A stretch of 64,000 nt of DNA from Paralvinella palmiformis (GCA_025642065.1 JAODUP010000043.1:620001-684000); one strand, 5' to 3'. Counted from the first letter of the stretch, positions 51,843-63,723 are shown. Numbers and translations are program-made. The notes: generated from the sequence alone by a model not told the origin.

Positions 51843-54800
51843 CTGAAATAAGGTTTAATTGATTATGGAGAGAGAGGAAGGATGAAGGAGATTGTAAGTA
51901 AAGGTACATACTGTTGTAAAGGAGCAGTTTGGCGTGTTTTCATATTCTTACTTGGGTATAGGTAGATCTGGTATCACATGTTCTAGATACCAGCTGAAGC
52001 TTTTGCATTTCATCTTGTTTCTAAGATGTTTTCTTTTTGCCAAAGATAGCATATCGACTGGTGTGATAGTGGACTGCGTAGCATAGAAGTACACGCCGTA
52101 GTCGTCCATCCATACCTAAAGTAAACAAGAAACACCACAAACAGAAACAAATGATGAACACCAAGACACGTCACATTAAGCAACAAAGGTCAAAGAAAGT
52201 CAAACACATATTTGAGAATCCAGTAAGTGAGATTGGTAAAGTAGGATACATCACTATTACCATAATCAGATAGTTCTCACAATCATTGGGGAATACGAAA
52301 GCGAGATGGGTAAACTTCAAACAGAAAAGGGCAGTAGATCGCACCGAAGTCGGTCAAACTTTAAATAGAATTGGATGATCTTGAGGAACAGTAGCAAGCC
52401 TAGAAAGAGCTTTGCTCGGCAAGGAACTTACATCATCGTGCGTCAAGCTCTAAAACCCTGAATAAACGAAAATACCATTAACTAGGGGACGACTTTAGAT
52501 TTAGTTATTGCTAACCTCAGCAGTTCTGATGAGGTTCCTCTGGATGACTTCGCGACTCTCGTCGACGAACGAATAGGGCAGTTTCGGCTTAAAGACGTGC
52601 CCGACGCGACTACACGGCACGATCTCGACCCTACCTCCACACATCCACACCCGAAACGACTGTTCGATGTTCTCCCCTCCCCAGATCCGCATATCTGGAT
52701 CGTAGCCACCGGAGGAGAAGAAATACGACCTATCCACAGCGTGCGCGCATCCTACCATAACCGGCGTGGCTAGCGGCTCGGTGACGTTCTTCCTCGTCCT
52801 CATCAACCTGGTTGGGTAGAGCCGATAGCGGAACGTCAGATCCCAAGTAAAGGTACCATAGTTGAGCTCGGCTGCTCGCCAATAATCGAAACTCGACCAA
52901 TCAATTACGTCCATCTGTGGCACAACTATTGTCTGACGGTTCTGATTTGGCAAATAGACGATGCTCTTTTGAGTGAGTAACATAGCATGACATGATAATG
53001 ACATATAACTATTGACCTGAAAGAATACTAGACCGCGCATGCCGGCCGATTTGATGGCAAACAGGTCCCAACTTCTGGTTGAGGCAAAAAAGGATAGCAG
53101 ACTGCTAAAATCAGGTTTATAATCATTGTGAATTCTTGTTGTGTCGTTGGTTGCATAAGCCGTAGAAGTAATACAAGAGGAAAATCTTTTAATCGGTAAG
53201 AGACGCATTTAAAATAGCTGTTAAAGCGTTTTGTTGGCATAAATTAAGCTGAACTATTATTATTCTATTTGGCATGTTCGACAACCCCGTCTCTGGCGTT
53301 TTATGGGGCGCCTTCGTGGTCTAGCGGTAACGTGCTGGACCACATATCACTACCACCCGTGTTCGAATCCCGGCGTGGGCATATCTGAAGGTTGTTTCGT
53401 CTTTCACTTCGTCTCATTACCTTTGGTGGTCGCTCGGCCCATTTAGCCTACCACGTGCACAAAAGTGGCCGTAAAACATCATCATCATCTGGCGTTTTAT
53501 CCCAACTAGACTAGATCTACGGACTCGCATAGAACCACATTTACATATTTGATGGCATATAATAGGACAGGAGTAATACAGATTGTTTGCACACACAAAA
53601 TCATAATACACATATCACAATAAATGTCCGTATTCTTAAGTTCAAAACTCAAAGCCCAGCCGCTTCAACGTTGCCTTTTGCCCCTACCGGAAGTCAGCGC
53701 TGTTTGGTAATGGAGGCCCAATCAAATACCACTGAGTGCTCATTCCAGTTTTCTATCAAGTCAATGCATATAACATAAGAAGATTTTATTGAAATTCACC
53801 CATATGATAAAAACATTCTTTTACCAATCGTGAAGATCATGGCGATCACAATATATTTCATATATTGATAGCATGTTTAGTTCACAGCTTGATGATTTAT
53901 TTTCAATAACATGTAATTTATTCAGGCAAAAATAACTTGTAAATCGATTTTGTTCCCAGCGGATCCCCCAAACCGTAAATTTACAAACTATTAGTGAATT
54001 ATCCTTCTTGTTCCATACTACTACATGGCTTCACTGACCCGTAAATCACAGTATATGTGGACTGCGCATGGGTCGCGGAAATTGTCTACTCCGATTTCAA
54101 ACCAAAGATTGCAACGTCACATGTTTTTCATTCACAAATTAGCAGATTGAGATGATTTTGAAATAAAGGTAACATTTGGGTGTATAGCAGTACATTTACC
54201 TGATATATTCTGTAGAGGAGAGGTTCCAGCCAGCCTTTGTTTACTTCGGTATGTGAATCCAGAAACACCAGTACCCTGCCCCGAGCCTATTTCGGCTCCG
54301 GCTAGTCTCGCCCTCATCAAGCCACGGCGTCTACCCAGACGGATCAGTCTCGTCTTCGGGATGTGCCGCACGTAGTCGGCGAGAGCTTCCTGTAACCATG
54401 GAAACGTACTGGCGTCATCGACCAATATCAGCTCGACCAACAGGACTTCAGGCGTCCGAAGCAGTACGCTGTGGATTGTCCTAAGCAGCGTCGAACGAGC
54501 CTCATTATGGAATATGACGACGACGCTGGCCCCGGCGCTGGATAGCCCGGTGAGTATAACGTCATAATTTAGAGCATGGCACTCGGTATCCCTGGTATCC
54601 GGGAGGATTTCCCTGTTATTACCCAACTGGTCGCTAATTGTGGCATTGAACGAATGATAGCCGGAAGTTGGTATCGTCAAGAGCCTTGCCCATTGAGGAA
54701 CACGACGAGAATTGGTACCTTCTAGTAGATGGATGTACGAGAAATAACATTCTACATCACGTGACGTGTTATCTGAGCATCCGCGGCGACCCAGTGACGT

Positions 54801-55031
54801 CACACCGGATGACGATACATCTCGAATATGGACCACCGGTGACAACCTGCTGCCAGAAGGATTCACCATCTCGCTATCGTACGATAGCGCTATATCTTCC
54901 TCAATCCAGATACTGGCTCTTCCTAACACATCGGATCCGTAGTAGAGCACTGAATCCAACTGCCAGACGAGGAATACGTTGAAGGCGATCGTACAAAGGA
55001 AAACAATAGTGATGGTGAATTTTCGGGACAT
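50990..55031 (-). CDS. GALNT: Polypeptide N-acetylgalactosaminyltransferase, with one apparent frameshift
   Basis: This family transfers GalNAc from UDP-GalNAc to Ser/Thr in the Golgi, starting mucin-type O-glycans. Exons (minus strand): 54200-55031, 52516-52941, 51952-52115, 50990-51842. Domains: a type II membrane anchor at residues 5-25, a stem to about 120, a GT27 catalytic domain with [12 protein letters not shown] (174-185), ILVDDAS (202-208), the Mn2+-binding FLDSH (DSH at 258-260) and [10 protein letters not shown] (364-373), then a ricin-type lectin region from about 480 to 757 ending [10 protein letters not shown]. Exon 1 is 832 nt, one base too many: the frame carrying [20 protein letters not shown] is offset by 1 at about 54274-54282. 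All else is intact, so a sequencing indel is as likely as a recent null allele. At about 757 aa it is longer than the usual 550-650, the excess being in the lectin part. Which GALNT paralogue it is remains open. Confidence 0.92.
53308..53500 (+). mobile_element. tRNA-derived SINE, family A
   Basis: The head GCGCCTTCGTGGTCTAGCGG, with B-box GTGTTCGAATCCCGGCGTGG, is tRNA-like. The body GTTTCGTCTTTCACTTCGTC leads to CTCATTACCTTTGGTGGTCG, then GGCCCATTTAGCCTACCACG and an ATC-rich tail. The reverse copy at 57165-57360 and a tail remnant at 12566 confirm a dispersed family. It lies in the first GALNT intron. Confidence 0.85.
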
Positions 55032-55439
55032 GGTTTAAAAAAATTGATGGACTCATTAGCTTTAGCCTTTACGAATCAATACACCTGGAAACTGGCTAGC
55101 CACGAATATTCAAGCGAATACTATACACAAATACAAAAATCCGCTTGAATTTAATAGTCATTAGACACGGTGAAGCGTTCAGATTTCACGCCGTATGTTC
55201 ACGAATACAAATATTTCTTCTGTTCTGTTCCATTCATTTGTGCGCCTCGTTAAAAGTAAGTTCTGGCTTTTTGTGTGGCTATTTGACCTATAATTGTGGT
55301 CATTGTGACTCGGCTCACAGTACGCCGAGTCGTCTTCCCTGTGTGTATCACCTACCGGCGCTAACAATTAAATCACTAATTGACCTGTACTGAACCAGGT
55401 TGTTATTTGAGTGAAGCTATACTTTATGGACGATGTTTA

Positions 55440-55510
55440 ATGTGCCAGTTAGGAACTAGACACCCGTCGAGGCGGGCGGGAGGGCGGCGGCCATTTTGTA
55501 GTGTTTGACG
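55440..55510 (-). promoter_or_regulatory. GC-rich block, probable GALNT promoter
   Basis: GGCGGGCGGGAGGGCGGCGG at about 55471-55490 gives GC-box-like sites. It runs into CCATTTTGT, which on the minus strand reads ACAAAATGGCCGCC, a YY1-like site. It lies about 430 nt upstream of the GALNT start codon. Confidence 0.4.
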
Positions 55511-56389
55511 TTCAGTTTTAGTTTACATGCTCCAGGCAACCAAACTATAATGTTGTTTATATGGAGAACATATTACTGTACACGACTATAGGTACTCCCT
55601 ATTTAATACATCGTCGAGTTGTGTTATGTAGCTGTTAATTCAGAAGAAAAAAATCATAGCTTGAAAGGTGAATTGACTAATCTGTGTATGTATACACACA
55701 TACTCACACACACGCACACGCAGTGGATTTAGTTCTCCGGTGAATCGTCTCAAGATTGTATTCACCATTCGGGTGTTTCTCTGCGCCAGTGTCTTTTCAC
55801 GCATTAATTATTGCACATACACGTGCGTGTGCGCATAAGGATCAATGTTAGGAAGAACCTGATACCTACTGGCCTCATCCGTTATTGGCACCTAGAATTT
55901 GACAGAATTTTACGGTACAAATACAATAATTTTGGATGTGCGTCTCCATTCTATGATTCTTAAGTTGATCTTGATCACGTCATAACGCGTCCTTAATTAG
56001 AGAACCAGAATATCATCATAGTGGTCATCGTAATCATTCTAAACACCACAGTATGCATTCGACGAATAAATGGCGCCAATCTAGCAGACAGCACTGGCAA
56101 AGATGGACTCGTTATCATTATAATGATAATCGGTTATAATCAAAGCGGTTTTTGTCGTAATGATAATAAAATAATAACTTTGATTTTATTTGACCCGACA
56201 GTGACCCGGGAATTAGACACACAGGATACACATAATTAAACTTGTAAACCGACAAAATGGTAATTTAATTGATCATATTTATCAAAGAACTTATAACATA
56301 TAAATAACTGCACATATTGACTTTGCCTTATGACTTATAATTATGATCTATAACTTCTCTTACTATCTCGACTTATGTTATTATGTAAT

Positions 56390-56490
56390 TTCACTGTACA
56401 GCGCCTTACAATGGTTCCTACTTGTAAGAGCGCTATGTTAAATTTACACTATTATTATTTTATTATTATTATTATTATTATTATTATCAT
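56390..56490 (+). mobile_element. LINE/SINE 3' tail remnant
   Basis: ACAGCGCCTTACAATGGTTC, then AAGAGCGCTATGTTAAATTT and (ATT)n, parallels the 3' end of the 41460 LINE (AGCGCCTTAGAGTAACC, GGGCGCTATATAAATTTTGT, ATT tail). Only the tail is present. Confidence 0.6.
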
Positions 56491-57164
56491 CATCATTCAA
56501 AAATAATTATACGATCCCCTATCCACAGGCCAGTCGCGAGTAGATACGATATAAATATTTGCTATTAATAACGGATATTCAATTTACCCGACATTCGTAA
56601 TTTTATAAGCCTTAATATCATATCTTGATCAATCTATGAAACTTATTCTATCATTTGACCGATTTATTAATAACATTTATATTTCTACCTCGTTTACAGT
56701 TACCAACTCGAAGAAACAGTCATCAATAATTGCCAAGTAGTTTTAGGAAGCATTCATATAATAATTCGATGGAGTGATGTCCTTTCTATATGACCCGAAG
56801 ACGCTCGATAAATCATTTCACATTTACCATCGACGAATATTTCTTGTAGTATGGGGGGGGGGGGGCTGGGTTCGACAGAACAGGGGCATAAAACATATGT
56901 TTAGATGTGCCTTAAATAGGCGGATAATTAACCTTTTTTTTCTGATTTGTTTACCACCTAAAATAATCTTATTACTCTTCTGAAGGTGTGTTGTTGTGGA
57001 TTCATAGAAATAAGCACCTGGTTAATTCTACTGATTTTCCTTAATCATTTTAGAGGAAACGCAAAACACAAAATAGAATGTAGACCTCACAGTGAGCTGT
57101 AAAAGTTTGTAAAGTTACACGTCTTCCAATAGACTGTTTTTTCCTGCTATTGATTGGGTCGCCT

Positions 57165-57360
57165 TTAGATGATATTGTTTGATGGGCCACTTCTGTGCAC
57201 GTAGTTGGCTAAATGGCCCGAGCTACCTCCAAAGGTAATGAGGCGAAATGAAAGATGAAACACCCTTCAGACACGCCCACGCCGAGTTTTGAACTCAGGT
57301 GGTAGAGATCTTTGGCCAACCGCGCTACCAGTTAGACCAAAGTTAGAGGCGCCTCGGGTG
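57165..57360 (-). mobile_element. tRNA-derived SINE, family A (reverse copy)
   Basis: The reverse complement has the head GGCGCCTCTAACTTTGGTCT, with B-box-like GAGTTCAAAACTCGGCGTGG, and the body GTTTCATCTTTCATTTCGCC and CTCATTACCTTTGGAGGTAG, then GGCCATTTAGCCAACTACGT. This is the same order as in the 53308 copy. Confidence 0.85.
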
Positions 57361-58079
57361 ATATTTATATCCGTCCATTGAAATTATTCTTATTATCATA
57401 AATGACTTTTACCTGGATCAACTCATTACCTGAACGAAAATAATAATACGTAAATGGTTTGGGGAAAAATTCTATCCCGAATTACAACTAGCTCTAGAGG
57501 TCGAAGGAATATATTTGAGGCTGAATGTAGAGAAATCGAGATCCCGATGGATCTTAATTAACATCTCTATAAACCATTTCCAAAATAATAACACCGTCAG
57601 CGGAGCATCAGATTAAATGGCGCTGCAGCCGTCTCATTGAATTATTGTGTGATGTCAAAAACGTTCTTATGACGCCAAACACTCCGACTTCGGCCATCTT
57701 CGGGATATCTCGGCTCCATGTTTCCGTAGAGTGCTCCTCATATTAGTTGGGGACGACGAGTTACTTTTAGCTGTTTATAAAGTGCATAAAGATGTTTATC
57801 ATAATTTTATATGGAATACACGCAGTTTAGTTTCAGCTCATTCTATAAGGAAAACACATCTAGAGTTTAGTTTCAGCCACTCTCTATATAAGGAACACAT
57901 TTTAAACTGGATTATGAAACGCAATACATTAGAGTGAGGATTGTATACTTGATGTCAAATAGTTGACCCCCCCCCAAGTCGTACAATAGGCGAATTGGGT
58001 AAGAGTAATAATAATAAATGTGTATTTATAGTAATAAAAAGTGAGTGAGTCAGTCAGTGAATGGGTAAGTGAGTGAACT

Positions 58080-58313
58080 CGGCGCTGATTACGTCATAGG
58101 TAGAGTGTGAGACTATTTACCTATGGCTAAGGTCATTCTGTGCGGAAGGTCGCAGGTTCGCGCCTCTGGCAAAGTTTTCTCCACCGAATATGCTATATAT
58201 TCTACATTCTAAATGTATTTAAAATTTGTCTCTGTGGAAAAGCTATAAATTACAGACCACAATCGTCTCCCTCATTTGAGGTTATCAGCCACGTTAAAAA
58301 CTGCCATTTCGCC

Positions 58314-58378
<65 letters not shown>

Positions 58379-58380
58379 CA
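58080..58380 (+). mobile_element. tRNA-derived SINE, family B
   Basis: The head, ending in B-box-like GCAGGTTCGCGCCTC, is followed by a body matching the reverse copy at 45512-45800 (TTACAGACCACAATCGTCTC, CCTCATTTGAGG, AGCCACGTTAAAAACTGCCA). The tail is (ATT)n of about 60 nt at 58317-58378, which gives a spurious polytyrosine frame. Confidence 0.75.
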
Positions 58381-58909
58381 TGCTATGTTTTGTCGTGTCG
58401 TGTTGTGTCGTGTTATATAGTACTATAACATAATATAATATATATTATATAACGCCATATTTTTGCACTCTGAGGTGGTTTGGTGACTTTAGTCTCTCGC
58501 TTTTCACATGATCATTAACTAAAGCGTAACTTTGTTAAACATGTCTATTATCAACTTAAATTTGATATCTGATGCTCCTAGTCCTATATTAAAAATCTTA
58601 CATTATAAAAACATAAAACTTAGCTAAAACAATAATAAACCTTATTAATCGATCTTTAACATATACTAACCTCGGTTTATACTGGAACTTGAAGAAATGG
58701 CTAAAGATCGGATCAAAGCAGTGATGGGAAATAACACATACAGATATGATGTACAATTATAACTAAAGTCAAAATTTTGAGATTATTATATGTCTGCTCT
58801 GATATATTTATTAAAAGATTAAATTTGCATCATTGTAGTTCACAAAAATATATTTATAGGTTAAAGTTCTTCTTGAAATATACTAGAACCAAAACAACAA
58901 CAACAATTG

Positions 58910-58956
<47 letters not shown>

Positions 58957-58992
58957 TGCATGTGAAATCGGATATATAATTAGCACACTAGA

Positions 58993-59036
<44 letters not shown>

Positions 59037-59086
59037 AGGGGTCTTGTGTACATGCGTGTAGGTGCAAGTTGGGGGCCAATCCTCAT

Positions 59087-61164
59087 TCAGCTATTGTTGG
59101 CGTGTACCCTGAGGTGTCTGTTAAGGTTACCGGACTGTGAGAATCTCAATAGGCAGACTTTACATTGATAGGGCTTCTCTCCGGAATGGATCCGGAGATG
59201 TTTGGTCAGCGTTGAGCTGTCCGAAAACGACTTCCGGCACATCCGACAACGGTAGGGACGTTCGCCGGAATGAGTGCGCATGTGCGTCGTGACCGACGAG
59301 CTCTGCGAGAAGCGACGACGACAGATCGCGCACCGGAAGGGCTTCTCGCCGCTGTGCGTGCGCGCATGCGCCGTCAGATTGGCGGCCTGCGAAAACGACT
59401 TGTGGCATGTGCCACATCGGTAGGGTTTCTCTCCCGAATGGGTCCTCATGTGTGTCTTTAAAGTGCTAGGACGAGCGTAAGTCTTGCCGCACATCCGGCA
59501 CAGGTTCACCTTTCCATTCGTCGCGCATGCGCCGCTATGATTATTCAGCACAGCCTTCGTTCGGCACAGACGCGGAGTGCCGGCCGCGTAAAATCTAGCG
59601 ACGGTTGACGGCGGATATGGTTCTAACGGGCTGTCGTAGGTCACGTGTTCGCTGACGTATGCACTAGGGAACCTGCACGGGGAGAGAAACGGCGACGGAG
59701 AAGGAACGGCACCGTATGACGTGTACTGTGGCTGCGACGTCAGGCTGTAAGAGGCGGGACGGTAGGTGACTCCACTGGTATTGCAAGGCTGGTATCCGTG
59801 TCGGTTGTCCCATTGGAGTTGATCCAGAAACGATCCATTGTGTTGTCCGGAAGCCGCCATGCCCACGTTCATGCTCATCGACACGTTAAAGCTCATCGAC
59901 TGGAAGTTGCCATTCTGCGCAGCCGCTAAGCCTGCGTCGCCCTCTGAGAACACTCTATCCGGAAGTGATTGCGCCGTACTTCCGCTGTTGACGCTACCGT
60001 TACTATGGTTCCCGTATGTATTTGGATCGACGCTGTACTGGTGACCGGCGTTATAAGAAAATGGCTGAGACACCTGTGACAATCCACAGTTGCCAGCACG
60101 TGTTAATGACGTCATACTGGGCGATAATAGATACTGTGGTGTAGGCACCTGTGAACTATGCTTGAGCGATAATAAATTATCTGTACTGTGGCTTTCGTTT
60201 CGCCCTTTTTCTTCTGGATCCCTGAAATTTAGAGAGCGGAGAAAAATTCTTCAATTAAATGGATCAGTAGCTGTAATTGCGTGCGTGCGTGCGTTCATGC
60301 GTACGTCGGTGCGTGCGCACACACGATAATGTATATTGGAAGCCACTGTGATAATGGGCTATTTACAAAAGTTACATCGACCTAACAACAAAATATTATT
60401 TAACAAACCTTCCGTATAGGTATAGAGGTGTGTTTTGTTTTTGGAGATATTAGAGGGGAAAACTTAATTTACGTAATTTACATAAGATGGTTGATTCGGT
60501 GTTCGATACTTTATGCGATATATAACCGTTTCTGGTGTAAATATACCATTCTGCTATGTATATGTCGTAATCCTTTCTTCCATTAATTTTGTGTCTATTT
60601 TAACTTAATGTCAAATATAATATAGCTGACATATCGATCTAAAAAGGTACTCGTAAATTAATATCAATGTATGACGTAGGCAGTTGAAACATTTTATAGA
60701 AAAACTCATGATAAATGTATTTTATCTGTTACTTATCAAAAATACATGAAAACTAACCGTTATACATGGGAGATGCTGACATGTCGAATAATAGGCGCGC
60801 GCGGGTACACACACGCGCGCGTACGCAAACACATACACACACACACACAGATAATAACACACTTGTAGAGTTAGTGATTTTTCATTTGACTCGGCGCTCA
60901 AAGAAATGATTAGATCAGATGAGACACCACACGGAGACATATAATACTGCATGGGATTTGAACCAAAGCCCAGCAGATTTGTATAGCAGTGCAATGTCAA
61001 CTCCTGTACAATAGTGTGTGTGTGTTTGTATGTGTGTGTGTGTGTGTGTGCGCACACACCGCGCGCGTGTGTCGTAGACGTCATACCATTATAATACTGT
61101 TATCTCACCCATCTTCACTGTTCTCACGAGCAGAGCCCTTCGACCAAATTAACCAAATTACCAT
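59087..61164 (-). CDS. gl: Glass-type C2H2 zinc-finger transcription factor
   Basis: Glass is the protostome factor that in Drosophila specifies photoreceptor fate. Two exons (minus strand): 61109-61164 (18 codons plus 2 nt) and 59087-60221; together 1191 nt, 396 aa. Five tandem C2H2 fingers fill about residues 258-396, with Glass-specific text: [74 protein letters not shown] and [18 protein letters not shown], followed by ANNS and a stop. The N-terminal half carries [14 protein letters not shown] at about 127-140, a block also found in insect Glass, plus Ser/Tyr/Pro-rich sequence suggesting activation functions. The start at 61164 ([11 protein letters not shown]) has an upstream in-frame stop, and its GTGAGA donor has the phase needed by exon 2. 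Exon 2 is certain, exon 1 is inferred. Shadow frames overlap the fingers on both strands. Confidence 0.94.
60795..60850. repeat. Alternating CG/CA tract
   Basis: GCGCGCGCGGGTACACACAC followed by GCGCGCGTACGCAAACAC and a CA run, inside the glass intron. A similar CG/TG tract is at 61015-61072. Such sequence can adopt Z-form DNA. Confidence 0.85.
60880..61020 (-). mobile_element. tRNA-derived SINE, family C (reverse copy), in glass intron
   Basis: The reverse complement reads a tRNA-like head with B-box GGTTCAAATCCCATGC, then GGTGTCTCATCTGATCTAAT and CATTTCTTTGAGCGCCGAGT, then CAAATGAAAAATCAC. This matches the 3775-3920 copy. It is flanked on both sides by alternating purine-pyrimidine tracts. 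Confidence 0.7.
61109..61164 (-). CDS. gl: Inferred first coding exon of glass
   Basis: A 56-nt exon [18 protein letters not shown] plus a split Gly codon, with donor GTGAGA. Exon 2 begins G-GAT-CCA after TTTCAG and needs exactly two bases from its predecessor, which this provides. It gives [12 protein letters not shown] across the junction. An overlapping 85-codon frame at 61124-61381 is in another phase and would end at a stop before this donor. Confidence 0.6.
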
Positions 61165-61439
61165 ATAATCGACTGATGAATGATGGAACCATCAGAATCA
61201 GTAGAGCGTCATCGAGTTCACATCGATCGTCGAAACGGCTTACGTCGACGTCGGATTCGTCGTCCCCAATACAAGTAACTCTAATCAGGTGTGGCCTCGG
61301 ATTTTCCACACCCATGACCTCGGTCATCAAACATGGCGTCCATTCTCTATGATGAGGTGCGAACATCGAACGGTACATCAAAGTTAGCGATGATCCTCGG
61401 CCACCGAATACAGCGATATCATATCACGACCGATACGTA

Positions 61440-61700
61440 AGCGGATTTTCCGGCCCACGCCGACGTCGTCGTGACGGTGTCTTTGTAGTTGCCGACGACG
61501 CTCTATCTGTCGGCCCTAGCCTCGCATATCACGCCGCCGAGCGTCGTCTCCAGACAAGTCTATGACGTCAGCCGTGACGTAATAATGGTGTCCGTTCGGT
61601 GGAAAGGCGGAGGCGTCGAAGGGCAGACGAGAAATTGGTTAATGACGATGGTCGTCGAATCACGTGATGTTTGATGGCGGCTTCTTTCTATGCTGATAGC
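61440..61700 (-). promoter_or_regulatory. gl: CpG-rich promoter-like region upstream of glass
   Basis: CpG is dense here compared with the rest of the window. Sites seen are a perfect CRE TGACGTCA (61563-61570), a second TGACGTAA (61575-61582), an E-box CACGTG (61661-61666), a YY1-like ATGGCGGC (61674-61681) and ATTGG (61634-61638). It lies 300-500 nt upstream of the inferred glass start. Direction and transcription start are not shown by the sequence. It could also serve a gene on the other strand. Confidence 0.4.
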
Positions 61701-62479
61701 CCCAAACAAAAGCGAACATTTCGGCTTAATCGAGCCGTTGAGGGTCGGTAGCTAAACTATGATGGTCGACGTGTGTTTTTTCTGGTCAATTAGTGAAGAC
61801 AAACAGAGATATTTGTACATATTAGCGACCTGTGGGTGCTAGACACACCGGCCGGGCGCATCCTATACGTGGAATCTTGGTTGTAAATATTTTCTGCTCT
61901 TCTCGCGGCTTTTCGACAAACACTTCACATTTTGGCTGCTCACGGGACAAACACCGTCTTCGCAGACAGTTGGCGAGTCTGGGGTGTTGAGGAGAAGTTT
62001 TTATCTTTTTGTTAAATAAACCGGCGTATGTTTGTCATGGATTTGTTTAGAAGCAGACGACAAGACGCGTATAAATTAATACACCGGGATCATCATATAC
62101 TAACCAATAAGAATCTCTGACGGTAACATATTTCCGTAAAACAAAACTATAATTAACAATGTCACATATTTATCAAAATAAATCTCAATCAAGTAATCCA
62201 TTTGCAGTAAATACTCAATGTCATGCATATTCATCGGTAAAGGCGTTTTTTGCATATTGGTATAAGTAACTCGTTCTAATATTTCCCCGTTTTATAGCTG
62301 AATAATAAGAACAACTATCGGATAGATTATTGATTGTATTAAAATTATTTGCCATTGAACAGATTAAAGGATAATTCACAAATATTAATGGATTATTTGC
62401 CTAGAAAGAGTACATAATTCAACTGCTCATCTGGACACCCGTACTCATAAACGAGAACATGCACGCCATGCGTCTCCGA

Positions 62480-62830
62480 GGTCTGAGTTCGAACCACTCT
62501 TAAGTGTACCAAAAACACGTAGCGTGACACACGGTAATATGTGTTTCAGAAAGGTTTCGGCGATCCTGTGAAATAATCTTCCACTGACCATCGGGAAGAA
62601 TAAGACACTCGCTAGCTTCAAGAAGAAGATAAAAGCTAACCTTTTCCAGCTGATCTCATCTTAATACAAGATGTAATTAGCTGCGTATGTTTTATAAATA
62701 CATTTATGTAAATATATAAATATGCTCTATCATCTAACCTTATTAAGTACCTTACAGTAATCTTTTTACATATTATATAGAATGCTGAAGATAATTTTGC
62801 ATATTATTACCGGGAAAATTTTTTGAGCTT
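62480..62830 (+). mobile_element. LINE 3'-end remnant
   Basis: It translates (with one stop) to LSVPKTRSVTHGNMCFRKVS, then LPLTIGKNKTLASFKKKIKA, homologous to the 42590-42740 part of the LINE (VPITRGVTYGNRCFRKAAAK). The non-coding 3' tail follows to about 62830. 5' truncated and degenerate. Confidence 0.75.
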
Positions 62831-63056
62831 CTTGCAGGTGCTGAATTATATACGCTACTGACGACCTCTAAAAAGGATTTTAGCAAATCTATATTATTAT
62901 TATTTATTTATTTATTTACTGATTTGTTTATTTCCTTTGATCATCTATCACGTTATTGAACTCAGTTGAGTTGGGTTGAGTTGTTTAGCCTCGGCGTTAG
63001 TCACACCTGGGATATGTGGCTGATGGTAACAAATACATTTGATGGTAACAAATATA

Positions 63057-63184
<128 letters not shown>

Positions 63185-63601
63185 ATATTCTGGTGTTCAA
63201 GGGATATTAGGATAAGAGCAGTTTAAATATTGTACTTTACACGGAGATCTGAGTGACCTTATTTAATGACAACTAGTCATTATGAGACGGGGGAGGGAGG
63301 GAGAGAGAGAGAGAGAGAGAGAGCAGAATCCACAAGTTAGATGTCGGATGTCAGATCTTCGCTCCACCAATAACAGGTTATTTCCGGTGACCCCGGACTA
63401 TCGGGTTTCGTCGTCTGCTCAAAGCTGACAGATTTAGTCATTTAGAGAGGATAACATAATTGATAATCGCACGCACCGAGTTGATGTCGGTCGAAATTGA
63501 TTCTCAACGCGTCTCTATCGGTTTATTTGTTTTTATACCATCATGATCAGTAGTTTGTCTACCTGTGTACACCTGGAACACGGGGGTAAACAATTTTAAA
63601 A

Positions 63602-63673
63602 ATGGCACACGGTTTAAAATTGGATTCGTTTATTTTGTTGTTCGTGTATTTTGTATTAGCAACGGAATTAACA
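63602..63673 (+). CDS. Possible first coding exon encoding a signal peptide
   Basis: ATG in a strong context (AAAAATGGC) with an in-frame TAA 15 nt upstream opens MAHGLKLDSFILLFVYFVLA and then TELT. This has the n-region, hydrophobic core and A-x cleavage shape of a secretory signal peptide. A GTAAGC donor follows at 63674. The rest of such a gene would lie beyond the window. It could equally be chance; no homology is claimed. Confidence 0.35.
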
Positions 63674-63723
63674 GTAAGCGGCGATAACGGTAGTAAAAGT
63701 ATAGTGGTGGTATTGTATATCAT

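Larger units (their letters stand above)
55032..59086. other. Intergenic region between GALNT and glass
   Basis: No gene recognised. Besides the SINEs and the GC-rich block listed, it holds a LINE 3' tail at 56390-56490, a G run at 56852-56865, (TTA)n at 58317-58378 and (TA)n at 58914-58952. An AATAAA on the minus strand at 58807-58812 could end the glass transcript. Confidence 0.55.

Noticed and set aside
53308..53380. A tRNA gene
   Set aside because: The A-box and B-box-like words are present but the cloverleaf arms do not pair properly, and the same sequence with a common non-tRNA body recurs at 57165-57360, so it is a SINE head.
54200..54290. Programmed ribosomal frameshift in the GalNAc-transferase
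   Set aside because: No family member is known to need one, and there is no slippery heptamer with a downstream structure that I can see. A simple indel is more likely.
61124..61381. Longer first exon of glass
   Set aside because: This 85-codon frame is out of phase with exon 2 at every good donor and stops before the GTGAGA donor used here.
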